Shown here in pieces: positions 10,116 through 20,257 of a DNA stretch of 26,424 nt. The first letter of the stretch is position 1, and each line of letters begins with the position of its first letter. Source of the DNA: Mesaphorura yosii (Eukaryota; Arthropoda; Collembola; Poduromorpha; Tullbergiidae). The notes under the pieces were generated by a model. It was not told the DNA's origin, did not search any database, and was given only the letters and a program-made list of their open reading frames with translations. A program made the position numbers and the translations under genes. The stretch spans positions 1 through 26,424 of the forward strand of contig WIXG01000690.1 of the NCBI GenBank assembly GCA_009869945.1, given 5' to 3'.

Positions 10116-11996
10116 TTACAAATCTTCAGATAATTGATCCTTAGTACTATTCATATCCTGTAACATGTACTGCTTATGATGGCCACCCCTTTTACTCACT
10201 TTTCTTGTATTCACAACTCTTAATCTTACATAATATACAATAATTGAGCCAATTACAACGAGGAGGAGTGAAATGATCACAATTCCTATGTAAAGAGCAT
10301 TGCTACTGGAGTTGAGACCAGCAGCGGTTTCACTTCCACGAACTTCTGCCCCCTCACCGTCAGTTTGTTTGACCAAACTAAGAAAATCGGCTACTGCCGC
10401 CCCATTTTCATCGACTGGGCAAGAGATCGAAACCGGAAAGGATTCAAAATTTACCTTTTCTATCCCTCCAATCAAATGTTTGTTAACTTTATTGGTGTAA
10501 AATGTTGAAAAAGGGTTGGAGGAGCTTACGCTGAGGTAGGTGGTCAGATTCAGAGGTTCCTTATCTGCCATCAACCGCTGTTGGATTTCAAAAGGTTCAC
10601 TCTTTCCCAAGGAAAATACATAATTTGGGCATGGGACCGAGTTCTTATAGACAAGGATACTAAATCCATAACAGTAAATAAGATACTCTTGATTGTTATC
10701 AGAAGTTTGGATTTGAACGTCAGATAAGTCTGCACCCAGCACAAGAGGGGCACATGTCTTGCGCCAATACTTGTATATTGCCATAGGGTTAGAGGGTGGG
10801 CATGAAGGAGGGAAGGGGAGTTGCTCCTCTTTACCAGTTTCCCCTTCCTGAGGGGGATCCACCGCCATTTCTGGCGGCGGTAGCAAGACAACAGCTTTAC
10901 CAGCCTGCTGGGAGTGAACTTTCACCTGAAATACGCATTGGGTCACATTATCGTACGCTACATGCTTTGGACCAACATATTCCAGCCTGTAACCAAACCT
11001 TAATCCCTGCTGACCTCCTGGCGCCACGTATGGCGTGAATGGATTAACTTCAAGAACCCTCAAACCTTTGCTTGCCAAATATGAAGCCGATATAGGACTA
11101 AATTCAAAGGAAATCTGCCCGCCCTCTACGTGGCAGCTATTTGGAATCTCTTCAGCTAATTCTTGTGCTAGCAGCGTCCGATCAGTCTCTAAAAGTTCCG
11201 CATTAAATAACCGGATGAGATTTATACTGAATGGACGTCCTTGACCCCAAAGTGAACGAATTTCATCTAGATTAGAGCGTAAATTCGTAAAATACGTGAT
11301 GAGAAAAGAAATTTGGCGGGTATCCGCTTGGACATTTTGATTGTATGAAGTTAGCAAACGTCTGAGGTCAAAAATTGTTTGATTCAATTGACTATTGGCT
11401 TCTGATAAGGTGGAGAGCCTCCGGTTGAGTTGATTAATTTTTTCTTGTAGGTCGCGATCTTGTCTTAACATTTCTTGGTTACGGTGCAAATTGGCATTTT
11501 GCAGGGAATCAATTTGTTGGAGTATATTCTTGTACTCGAGGGATAGGTGGTTGATCGGCTCTGGGACAACTTGAGGGGATTGAGGTTGTCGGGGATAATA
11601 CTGCTGCTGTGGCTGATAATTCTGTTGCTGCTGTTGTTTTTGGTACTCTTGGACCTGACGTGCGGGTGGTGATGCTTCTCTTTTGGATATGGCGTGGGGC
11701 TGATGCTGCTGCTGTTGCTTGACGTAATATGGTCGACATATTTCTTGCCATGATTTGATCACATTGACCACCTGGTCACGGCACCAAGCGTAATTCGAAT
11801 CATCTTTGCATGGACTAGGGATTAAGATGCTGATCACAGTTGGATTCTGGTTGGTGGTGATTGTCTTGACAGGAATTTCAGTCACTGACCATGTGAGTGG
11901 TGCCACTTCATGAAAATTGGCGTGAGTGACGGTGGGCGTAAGGACCCAGAACCAAATTAGGCTGGAAATAGTCAAACCCCTTGATGCAGGTTTCAT
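10116..11996 (-). CDS. Fusion-glycoprotein-like type I membrane protein with Gln/Pro-rich linker (626 aa), paralog 2
   Basis: The ATG at 11996 is chosen because it gives a good signal peptide (MKPASRGLTISSLIWFWVL). A frame opening 18 bases earlier uses TTG and crosses a likely splice acceptor. The N-terminal block (FHEVAPLTW) aligns with both paralogs. The ten ectodomain cysteines are all kept: 63, 72, 87, 288, 354, 399, 415, 442, 456 and 526. So are YRLEYVGP (336-343) and YKYWRKTC (408-415). Where paralog 1 has RKKR and a fusion-peptide-like stretch, this copy has a Gln/Pro/Tyr-rich segment (about 92-145) with only a KR pair (105-106). A coiled coil follows (about 152-219). The transmembrane helix is at about 567-590, followed by a short basic tail. 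A 5' UTR intron at 12001-12072 has a strong donor (AG/GTAAGG) and an acceptor just before the ATG. A role as a non-fusogenic surface receptor or adhesion protein is possible but unproven. Confidence 0.8.
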   Translation of the reverse strand: MKPASRGLTISSLIWFWVLTPTVTHANFHEVAPLTWSVTEIPVKTITTNQNPTVISILIPSPCKDDSNYAWCRDQVVNVIKSWQEICRPYYVKQQQQHQPHAISKREASPPARQVQEYQKQQQQQNYQPQQQYYPRQPQSPQVVPEPINHLSLEYKNILQQIDSLQNANLHRNQEMLRQDRDLQEKINQLNRRLSTLSEANSQLNQTIFDLRRLLTSYNQNVQADTRQISFLITYFTNLRSNLDEIRSLWGQGRPFSINLIRLFNAELLETDRTLLAQELAEEIPNSCHVEGGQISFEFSPISASYLASKGLRVLEVNPFTPYVAPGGQQGLRFGYRLEYVGPKHVAYDNVTQCVFQVKVHSQQAGKAVVLLPPPEMAVDPPQEGETGKEEQLPFPPSCPPSNPMAIYKYWRKTCAPLVLGADLSDVQIQTSDNNQEYLIYCYGFSILVYKNSVPCPNYVFSLGKSEPFEIQQRLMADKEPLNLTTYLSVSSSNPFSTFYTNKVNKHLIGGIEKVNFESFPVSISCPVDENGAAVADFLSLVKQTDGEGAEVRGSETAAGLNSSSNALYIGIVIISLLLVVIGSIIVYYVRLRVVNTRKVSKRGGHHKQYMLQDMNSTKDQLSEDL

Positions 11997-12072
11997 TTTT
12001 CTATTGGAAATCAACGAAACGAGAGTAATAAGAGGAATTGGATTTGATAATCCAATTTGAGAGATTCCTTAC

Positions 12073-12489
12073 CTGTTATTTGCTAGGCCCCCAACCTCGC
12101 GAATTGTAACCGAATTTTGCATAAAGGGGAGTAAAATCTTGCAAATTCTATGGATTTGAACACTCAGGAAGACAAATTGTGACTGCGAAATGGTACTCGA
12201 GATGACATTGCCTAAAATAGAGAATCCGTTAAGCCTTGAGCAGGATTTGCGAATATGAGTCATTCGATTGCGGGAATCTAGAGTAAAGCCTTGTTCCTTC
12301 GTCCCTGATTCATCTGCTCGCTGCTTTTCGTAGAATAAATATTTATCTTGTTTTTGACTGATAACTGATAAGATAGCTAAGCAGCGATCCGTCATCGCGC
12401 TGGCTCTTGTCCACTAAAGTTGGGATTTCATTTATTACTGGCTGCAGTATTTCGCTGTTTACTATTGAGTGCAGTGAATCAGAACAAAA
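12073..12489. promoter_or_regulatory. Shared 5' region of two head-to-head paralogs
   Basis: This roughly 420-base gap lies between the 5' UTR intron of the minus-strand paralog and the start codon of the plus-strand paralog, so both promoters must lie in it or very close to it. An open frame on the minus strand (12069-12395) runs in phase across the 5' UTR splice, but it has no recognisable features and would place the signal peptide internally. I treat it as untranslated. Confidence 0.45.
12343..12376. promoter_or_regulatory. Cluster of four GATA-factor sites
   Basis: Four WGATAR motifs lie within 34 bases: AGATAA on the minus strand (12343-12348), TGATAA (12359-12364), TGATAA (12366-12371) and AGATAG (12371-12376). 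They sit between the two divergent paralogs. In arthropods such clusters often drive gut, fat-body or haemocyte expression; whether this one does is inference. Confidence 0.4.
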
Positions 12490-14253
12490 ATGGGGAGTCT
12501 GCTTACAATATTTCTAATTTGCATAGTTATTCAGGTGAAATCCACTTCCGATGGTCAAATTGGGCAAGAAATCGACTCCGCAGGACTCCTCAACGTGTTT
12601 CCAAGGACATACCCAATAATTTGGACAGTAGAGCCAGAAATTTCACTTAAAACTGGTGGTGATTACACAGTAAAACTAGTGATTAAGTACCTAAATCCTT
12701 GTGAACTTCTTTACTCAAACTCAAGCTACACAAATTTAAATTTTCCAACGACAAATTTAGGGGCGAGCCGGCAAATTTGTGTCGGAGATGTTAATCGACG
12801 CTTGTTGACTCCATTGGATACTTTTTGCAGTTCTCTACCACTTCAGGACATTCCAAAACTGGCACGAAATGGATTCCGTGCGATGGAGTTCACTTTTGGT
12901 TTACCACCGCCTTCCTTTGACCTTGACATGTCAGACACAGCCTCCCGAATAGACAACTACTGGCAAAGTTTGAATTTAAGCAGTGAAAAGGTGGAATTGA
13001 CACGTACGGAGGTGAGGTTATTCGTCTCGGCTAGCGGACATGCATTAAGTCAGCTCATACGTCATCATGGGAGCCAGAAATCAGATGACAAGTTCATGGA
13101 GAAGATATTGGACATCTTCAGGTTTGCAAATGATGCAGGGCTCTTGGAAACTGTCCAAGACTCCAAATTACTCAATTGCCACGTGGATATGCATGCCAGG
13201 GAGATTCATCTGTTTGCACTCAAAGAGAATACGACGTATGGGATTCATGTCCTTACCGCTAATGCATTTAGCCTCCAGCAACTTGCTCCTGATCAACTTC
13301 AAACCCCAATCGAGGCAAATTCCACCCGGAGGCTCAATTACCGCCTACAGTATGTTGGCCCACCTCAAATCGTCTACGATTCCATCACAGACTGTGTTAT
13401 ACCCCTTCACAAGCGCCTTGAACGTACCGAGAAGGTCCTTGTCCCCTCCGCCACCTCCTGCTCGGTGAACAGCCCCAAATCCATCTACAAATACTGGACC
13501 AAGTCCTGCCATCTACTGGAACATTACGAAGAGAATCACGCCACAGACATTGCCCGGGTACAAATCAAAGTTGTTGACGGCCAAGACTACATTTACTGTT
13601 CGGGGTTCTACATTTATGTATACAAGGCTCCGTATTCTTGCCCTGATTACGTATTTGCTCTCCCGGCTGACGAACCGTACGAAATTCGGCAGAATTCCTC
13701 CGCCACAGGGTTGAATCTGGGGCACAGTGTCCGCCAAGTTGGATTTCAACCAGCGTCCAGTTATGTGAGTACAAAAGTGAATTTTCATCTGATGCCTAGC
13801 CTACTGGACGTTGAATTTGACTCCTTTCCGGTCACGGTGGGAGCTGATTGCTCTGCTCCTGTTGGAGATGGCTTCTTATCACCTCCTGTTAAGCTAGTGC
13901 TTGGATTTGGATCAGGCCTCGTCATCCTTTCGTTCGTATGTACCCTCATACTTGGCTGGTATTTCAAGAAAAGGATGGCGGAACTGGAGGCTGGTGGCCG
14001 TGAAGGTGTGGGGCTTAATATGCCGACGGTGGTGGCTGTGATAACGGAAAGGCCAAGGCCACAGGTTCCTTACGTGCCTGGTGGTGGCAGGCCCAGGCGC
14101 GGACGGACTAGATCAGCTGGGGGTGGTGGTAGAAGCAACCGGAAGTCGTTGTGGCATAATCCTGAGAAACAAGTACATGAATTGGTGAAACTATTTGAGC
14201 AGATTGGTCGTGGTGATGAAGATGACAAAGAAGCAGAAGTCGCTGGCCATTGA
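12490..14253 (+). CDS. Fusion-glycoprotein-like type I membrane protein lacking cleavage site (587 aa), paralog 3
   Basis: A single open frame starts at AAAATGG with a signal peptide (MGSLLTIFLICIVIQV). The N-terminal motif FPRTYPIIWT and the ten ectodomain cysteines (71, 97, 113, 230, 302, 324, 340, 370, 384, 454) match the two minus-strand paralogs in order. YRLQYVGP (284-291) and YKYWTKSC (333-340) are the family signatures. Between C113 and C230 there is no multibasic site, no Gly-rich hydrophobic stretch and no long heptad region, so this segment is about 70-85 residues shorter than in the other copies. The transmembrane helix is at about 468-491. The cytoplasmic tail is long (about 95 residues), with Pro/Gly/Arg-rich and acidic parts. 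The lineage appears to have kept the Cys-rich head and lost the fusion machinery, which suggests a binding or regulatory role. Confidence 0.8.
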   Translation: MGSLLTIFLICIVIQVKSTSDGQIGQEIDSAGLLNVFPRTYPIIWTVEPEISLKTGGDYTVKLVIKYLNPCELLYSNSSYTNLNFPTTNLGASRQICVGDVNRRLLTPLDTFCSSLPLQDIPKLARNGFRAMEFTFGLPPPSFDLDMSDTASRIDNYWQSLNLSSEKVELTRTEVRLFVSASGHALSQLIRHHGSQKSDDKFMEKILDIFRFANDAGLLETVQDSKLLNCHVDMHAREIHLFALKENTTYGIHVLTANAFSLQQLAPDQLQTPIEANSTRRLNYRLQYVGPPQIVYDSITDCVIPLHKRLERTEKVLVPSATSCSVNSPKSIYKYWTKSCHLLEHYEENHATDIARVQIKVVDGQDYIYCSGFYIYVYKAPYSCPDYVFALPADEPYEIRQNSSATGLNLGHSVRQVGFQPASSYVSTKVNFHLMPSLLDVEFDSFPVTVGADCSAPVGDGFLSPPVKLVLGFGSGLVILSFVCTLILGWYFKKRMAELEAGGREGVGLNMPTVVAVITERPRPQVPYVPGGGRPRRGRTRSAGGGGRSNRKSLWHNPEKQVHELVKLFEQIGRGDEDDKEAEVAGH

Positions 14254-14437
14254 ACTCTACGGCTGTGAATTCGTTCAATAGTCAAAGGAATGTCGAGTCT
14301 CTATTGCCATACTTCCTTCTTCACTGCCATTTTAACTAGACTGCTAGGTTAAATAGTTAAATTAAGGTTAGGTAAGGAAGTTAAAGGCTGAGTAGGGCAA
14401 AGAGCTACTTCTCGTATTCTTTCACGGAATTCTTTCG

Positions 14438-14443
14438 AATAAA
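14438..14443 (+). terminator. Polyadenylation signal of paralog 3
   Basis: AATAAA on the plus strand, 185 bases past the stop codon. A second AATAAA lies about 110 bases further on and could be used instead. Confidence 0.4.
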
Positions 14444-14601
14444 GCTGAAACTAATTGCCGTGCATTGTGGCAGCGAAGAATGAAAGTCGTGGCTCCATTG
14501 AAGTACTGATAAGATTACAAGGTGAACTGTGAATTGAGAAGCAGTCCCGAAATAAAACGAAAACAATCACCGCAATTTAATGAGTTCAACTTCAACCGCT
14601 T

Positions 14602-14607
14602 TTTATT
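14602..14607 (-). terminator. Polyadenylation signal of TRM1
   Basis: AATAAA on the minus strand, about 115 bases past the TRM1 stop codon. Confidence 0.45.
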
Positions 14608-14720
14608 CACTGAACTTTACTTAAGCCAAGCCTACAAATGCAAAATAGAAAAGGGACGTGACGTGCCAAATTCAATGCGTAACAAGTAGCAAAACTGTCA
14701 ATTTTAAATTTCAAGAAGGG

Positions 14721-16889
14721 TCAGTCGTCAGCCTTCGACTCGTTTTTCACCATGACGCCAGTCTCCGTCGTCTGATTCCCAGTCGTACTCGAACTTGCTT
14801 CTGTCGTCGTTGTCAGATTCTTCTTTCTCTTCTTCCGGCCCTTCTTGCCTTGATTTGCTAGGCGCTTCTCAACCACACTTCTTCCACTTCCACTTCCGGT
14901 TTCTGCATCAGCACCAGAAGCAGGAACAGCAACAGTCTTATTCGCGTCGTAAGCTCCCTTCACGCCCGGTCCCCAGTTCGGCCCAGGATTCACTTGATAC
15001 CGGAGGACGCCCTGAGCTCTGGAGTCCGGGTTGGCGCGTGGGTGCAAGCCAAAGTCCACGGTGAGTCCTTCCGGAACGCCAGCGCCAGGCAGTTCCTTTC
15101 CCAAATACTTGCTCATTATCGTGTGCCCAGCAGAGCCCGGAGCCAGTTTTGCCAACGGATCCGGGGCTTGCTGGCCTTCCTTAGCTTGACTTTGGGTTTG
15201 GCTCGCTGCACACGCCCACGCCGCAATAATTGCCCACAGCACCCCTGTCGGAGCATTCGTCTTGATGGCATTTGGCCCGGTGTGGGAATTAGACACTTCG
15301 TAGCCGGCGTTCAGGAAGGCGGACCGGAGCTTCACAAGCGGGATCGCGTTGCAGCGGAGCACCGAACAAGCTTGGCTCATGTTGTAAAGCAGAGGAACAT
15401 CGAGCTCCTCCAGCAGGACGGTGAGGAGGCCTTGGATCCTCGAGCATGTGCGCAGGTAGCCGTAGCGGGCTCTGAGGTTGCCGAGCATCGCACCGATGAA
15501 AATCTTTGACTGGAGGGGGCCCGTCCAAATTGGACCGCCGACATGCTGAGTCGAGCTGCAGATGGCACACTTCTGTGGTGACGTCGGGCCATGAGCAAAA
15601 GAGTAGCGTACACCTCCTGAAGCGGGGTCCTGTGCTTTTGTGGCGAGCTGTTGAAAGGTCAGGGCGTGGCAACCCGTGCACTGGAATACCATTGACGTGT
15701 GCCTGGAAAGGGGCCAAACAAAAACTCAGGATCCTGTCTTTAAGAAGCCTAGATGTATTCGCTATAAGCATATTTAAAACTCACGTGACTGTATCCTTGC
15801 ACTTCTTGGCCGCTTTTGTCACCCGAAACAGGAGCCTGGCGTAGAAATCAATCTTGAGGCTCACCAGTGGCTCGGCGTATCTTCCGTACCGATTTGCAAA
15901 TCCCTGCACGGCATGTACGAGAATTCGTAGCGCAATTTCATGACAGGCATGTGACTTCAGGGACATGGACCCGTATTTTGCATAGCATGTTTCTGGTGTG
16001 TTGCCTGCGAGCACGGCCATGTCTGTGGCAGTGACCAGGAGCAAGCCTCCGTCCTGCACGCACTGCACAGCAGCGTCGAGGCACGGAATCGGAGAGCCGT
16101 ATGGGTCGAGGTCAACGATCAGCGGAGTGTTGTGTTGGGAATGCATCAGGGCACTGTGGTTGCAAGAAATACGTCGATATGAATAATTTCACAGTTTAAC
16201 AGGAGTTTCGCTAGTTTATCGCTTCAGGGGTTATGCAACAATTTACCTTGCGTCCATGAACGAAGGCTTCACGACTTCCTGAACTCCGTTCAGCTCTGAA
16301 TTCTTGGAGATACTCGCAATCGCGTCCTTCGAGTAATCATTTGCAATGACAGTGGAGACGTTGGGGATTTCCTTGGCGTAACGGATTGATCGGATGCCGG
16401 ATGCAGCCCTAATTAAGCAAGAATTGTGCGTTAAACTTCAAACTACTGATTAAGCATGATTAATTATAATTGAAAAGGCTGATTGTCAATCAACTACTGA
16501 TAAGTAACTTACATGGCCTCCAGAATAGTAACATTCTCCTTCTTCTCCTGCTTAAGAAACGTGTCGATTCCCAGAATGCTACAATAATATATACAATTGG
16601 GCACGCAATTAATGAATTGTTGGCTCAGTAGTCACCATACTTAGGAAACTTAACCGCAAATACACAATTACCTGATATCACGGTTGACTTCCTGTATCGG
16701 ATTGTAAAAGATATGTGGCGAGGATCCGTGTTCGAGTGTAACTTTGCCTTCCTGCGTGTAAATTAATTGGGGTTTCGCACCCGCGGTGGTGGCAGTGGCT
16801 CCCGATCCCTTGGGTTTGGAGTTTCCATTGGCCCTTCTGCTGCTGCTTGGCTCAGACTCAGGAGTCAGTGGCTCGAGATCCATGTCCAT
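14721..16889 (-). CDS. Trmt1: tRNA (guanine26-N2)-dimethyltransferase, TRM1 family (598 aa)
   Basis: Five exons on the minus strand (16889-16672, 16578-16513, 16408-16247, 16153-15785, 15702-14721) join in frame to 1797 bases. The enzyme transfers methyl groups from S-adenosylmethionine to N2 of G26 in tRNA. SAM-binding motif I is [16 protein letters not shown] (91-106), split by an intron. The catalytic motif is DLDPYGSP (163-170). TDMAVLAGN and [18 protein letters not shown] follow, then the C-terminal domain with CTGC (280-283) and CAIC, and the family signature [11 protein letters not shown]. The length is typical of the family. A basic KKGRKKRKK (558-566) near the end is a likely nuclear localisation signal. 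The acidic N-terminus ([14 protein letters not shown]) does not look like a mitochondrial targeting peptide. The CCCH zinc finger of vertebrate TRMT1 is absent. The gene is divergent from the calpain gene. Confidence 0.95.
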
Positions 16890-17437
16890 TGTTAACGTTT
16901 ATGTTTATCTTTCTCCAGAACCGGACACGGGACAGCAGATTTTGCATGTCCAATTCACGTGCTCGGGATAATGAAAACCGTCTGCACTCGAATCGCGCCA
17001 AAGAAAGGACGAACATAGAAATTCTTTTTTCGTGTCTCGTTTCTGTCTGATTTGAATCATGCATACCGCATGGATACACAGAAGTGAAGCAGACAAAGTT
17101 GGGATGAGTTCTCTGAACAGATGATGACGTGCGAAATGCCAATGCGAAATGCCGCAAAACACCAAAGTGCAGACAACGAGTGGCAGTGACAATTAACATA
17201 AACAAATGAGCAATAAAATGAGTCATCAGGCTCACCATCGCACTGCTCACTTAACCTTCCTCTTAACTGATTTGTGATTTAGTGGTAAGTTCGTGAGAAG
17301 AATTCTTTTAAGAATATTAACAAGTGGCAGTAATGGAATTCGAGCTATATATTTGAATGTTTCAGAATTTACCGGCGATAAGACAAAATTGCACAACTTA
17401 GTAGTCAGGATATTAAATTTAGTTTGAAGATTCGACC
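16890..17437. other. Intergenic region between divergent TRM1 and calpain genes
   Basis: These 548 bases must hold both promoters. A TATATAT motif lies near 17346-17352 (plus strand) and could serve the calpain gene. Two overlapping minus-strand open frames (16858-17250 and 16905-17192) give no recognisable protein and I do not accept them as genes. Confidence 0.45.
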
Positions 17438-19809
17438 ATGTACAGCTCAAGATACACGACCCAAGCATACCAGTCCCAGAACTACGACCAAATCAAGGCC
17501 ACATGCCTCCAGCGAAGGAGCCTGTTTGAAGATCCCGCATTCCCAGCTGATTATCGGTCGATTTTTGGGCTGGAGGGCCCCTCTGGTCGGCTGAGTAAGT
17601 GGAACGGGAATATTGTGTGGAGACGACCAGTCGTAAGTCCCCAGCGCAAGCTTAATTCAATTAGTAATCTATTCACAAGAATTAATTAACCTCAGCTTTG
17701 CTCGATATCAACAGGATCTGGTAAACCACCCTCAATTCATCGCCGATGGAGTCTCCCGTTTCGACGTAATCCAAGGAGAGCTTGGTAACTGTTGGTTCAT
17801 CGCCGCCGTCGCCAATCTGACGCTTCATCGGGACCTCTTCGTTCAAGTCGTGCCATTTCAAACCAACGCCTTCGACCGGGCACAGTACTGCGGCCTCTTT
17901 CAGTTTCGGTTCTGGCAGTATGGCGCCTGGGTCACCGTCGTCGTGGATGACCGCCTGCCCTGCGATCGGCGGGGTGACCTGCTCTTCTTGCACTCCAGCG
18001 ACAGGCGAGAATTCTGGAGCGCACTCCTGGAAAAGGCGTACGCAAAACTTCACGGGTGCTACGCTGCACTGGCGGGCGGGACACCCAGCGAAGCTCTGCA
18101 GGACTTTAGCGGAGGGATCATCGAGATGATTGACTTCGACGACGAAACGAGCCGCTCCTCCGTCAGTTTGTGGCGTACGCTGAAGAAAGCGTACGAGAGG
18201 AATTCTCTTATCACTTGTGTTCTGTCAGTAAGTTTCTTCAGCAATTAGTAATTATACCAAGGCATTTTTATCAGTGCTTAAGCTTATTATTCGTCCGATT
18301 TCATTTCAGGGTCGAAGAGGCTACTATGAAGAACGAACTCAAGACGGCCTTGTTCGGGGTCACGCGTACTCAGTCACGTCTGTCCAGCAAGTTTTTGCGT
18401 CACGCCCCCACGAACTCGTCCGCATCCGAAATCCGTGGGGCGACCACTACGAGTGGAAGGGACCGTGGAGCGACGGGGCCCGAGAATGGTCGCTCGTCGA
18501 CTCGGCCACCAAAGCGAGGCTCGGCTACAACCCAGGCCAAGACGGTGAGTTTTGGATGAGCATCAACGACTTCTGTAGGCAGTTCACCCGCGCCGAAGTC
18601 TGTCACGTGAGTCCGGACGACGAGGGCCCAGGCCGAGGCCCCGACCCGACTCAGGGCCTCCGTCCGCAATGGAACAAGTACATCGTTGAAGGCGTTTGGG
18701 CTCGCGGCCGTTCCGCTGGCGGCTCCATGAATCACAGCTCGTACGACACCAACCCGCAGTTCTTTTTTCGGTTCGTGGCATCTGACGCGGACGGCGACGG
18801 AGACGCTGACAAGTGCACAGTCATCGTGAGTCTGATTCAGAAGGCGGGGGCTCGATCGAATCGTGACCTGCTCAGCATCGCCTTTCGACTCTTTAAGGCA
18901 CCGGGCCCAGGTAATCAGCGTCTGGATTACTCGTACTTGAAACGCTATGCAGACGCATCGCGTGGGGGGCTCAGCTCAGGCGCGTACACGGACTCCAGGG
19001 AGATAAGTGCCCGATTCGAGGTGGAGACGGGCCACTACTGCATTGTGCCAAGCACATTTCTGCCGGGGGATGAGGGCGAGTTTCTGCTCCGTGTTTTTTC
19101 GGAGCCAGAATCCGGGCGCGGGCCACCAACTTACGGGCAATATGGAGGCCCGCCAATGCCGCAAGGCATTGGAGGAGTCATGGATTCATTCAGAAATATG
19201 AATATTGGAGCTGGAGCGAATCCCAGCCTTCCAGGCGCATGTGCTCCCGCCCCGGTTCATGCGCCAAATGGATGCCCATACCCAGCGTATCCAACATACG
19301 GAGCGGGGGCGCCACCACCTGCACCGCCAGCAGTTTACCACCCTCCAGCAGCAGCAGCAACGCCAGGATATCCAATTCAGCCTCCAACAGCAACAGCGGC
19401 TTATCCTGCACCTGCACCTCCAACGCCTTACGGCCTACCGGGGCCAGCAGCGTCGCCGTCGTCGTCGTGTCCTTACCCGACTGGCAACGCGAACTCTTTT
19501 CTTGCTCCAACAGCAGCCGTGGCACCTCCTTCGATTACAACGTTCTCCAGCAGCCCGTACGAGAAGCAACCTCCTCTTAACCCCGCCTTCTCAGCGGGCC
19601 CGCAGCCGCTACCGGGGGCTCAGCCTCCTTATCCCTTATCGGTACCTTCGCCTTCGCATGTGCCTGCTACTGCTGCTGCAATGCCTTACCCTCCACAGCA
19701 GCGGCAGCCGTACCCTCCAGCTCCGTACACTGGTGCTGATGCTGCTGCATTCTGTCCATATCCTCCAGGTCCCGGAGCGCCAAGGGGACCACCTTACCCA
19801 AGATATTGA
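17438..19809 (+). CDS. Atypical calpain: protease core and CBSW domain with Pro/Ala-rich tail, no EF-hands (735 aa)
   Basis: Three exons (17438-17632, 17715-18227, 18310-19809) join in phase 0. Calpains are calcium-dependent cytosolic cysteine proteases that cut substrates at limited sites. The catalytic triad is complete: C91 in QGELGNCW (usual family form GDCW), H254 in GHAYSV and N277 in RNPWG. The CBSW (C2-like) domain spans about 356-500 and keeps an acidic loop, DADGDGDAD (395-403), before CTVIVSLIQK. A classical calpain would then have a penta-EF-hand domain of about 170 residues. Here there is instead a low-complexity tail (about 508-735) rich in Pro, Ala, Tyr and Gly with repeated PYP-type motifs, running to a stop. 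No EF-hand coding sequence is visible in the 800 bases after it. The enzyme is probably active, but its calcium control and subunit pairing must differ from the classical form. Confidence 0.9.
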
Positions 19810-19923
19810 ACTTAATAATATTACTGTTTTAACTGTTACGTATTTTGAATGTGAATTTTGCTGTTACTGCCCTTCTTATCGCTTTACGCCTGACCTGGCT
19901 TTATGTGATTTTAACGCGGGAAC

Positions 19924-19929
19924 AATAAA
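19924..19929 (+). terminator. Polyadenylation signal of the calpain gene
   Basis: AATAAA on the plus strand, 115 bases past the calpain stop codon. Confidence 0.45.
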
Positions 19930-20257
19930 CTACCTGACCTTGAAATATTACTTTGTTTCATTTACGCACCGAGCGTGAGTCGATTCAACCTTTCAGACGC
20001 CCGCTTTGGGAATTACGTCCTGACGGCGTGACGCGTGACTTCTTTTTCATTCCTGGAAAGGGAATCACTGGAAAGCTGAAAGAAGGAATTCGATTTCGAC
20101 GAATGAATGAATGTCGCAATGAGTCAGAGTCAAATCAGGAAAAACAGCACGCCACATCACCCTGTGACCTCTTAGCCGTTTCGGTTGAATCCGTTTTCCG
20201 TTCTTTTTCGGTGAATTGAGTGTACTTTATCAATCAATGCACTGAATTTTGATTGCG

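Larger units (their letters stand above)
14254..14720. other. Convergent 3' region between paralog 3 and TRM1
   Basis: This holds the 3' UTRs of two converging genes. AATAAA for the plus-strand gene lies at 14438-14443 and for the minus-strand TRM1 gene at 14602-14607, so the transcripts end about 150 bases apart or less. No other gene is seen. Confidence 0.5.

Noticed and set aside
12069..12395. Minus-strand open frame in phase with the 5' end of paralog 2
   Set aside because: It has no features and would bury the clear signal peptide after the splice. It is better explained as 5' UTR.
16858..17250. Overlapping minus-strand open frames upstream of TRM1
   Set aside because: No recognisable protein features. 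They lie in the divergent promoter region and overlap the first TRM1 exon in another frame.
19205..19978. Long plus-strand frame within and beyond the calpain tail
   Set aside because: It is an out-of-frame reading of the low-complexity Gln/Pro/Ala codons, with a composition typical of a shadow frame.
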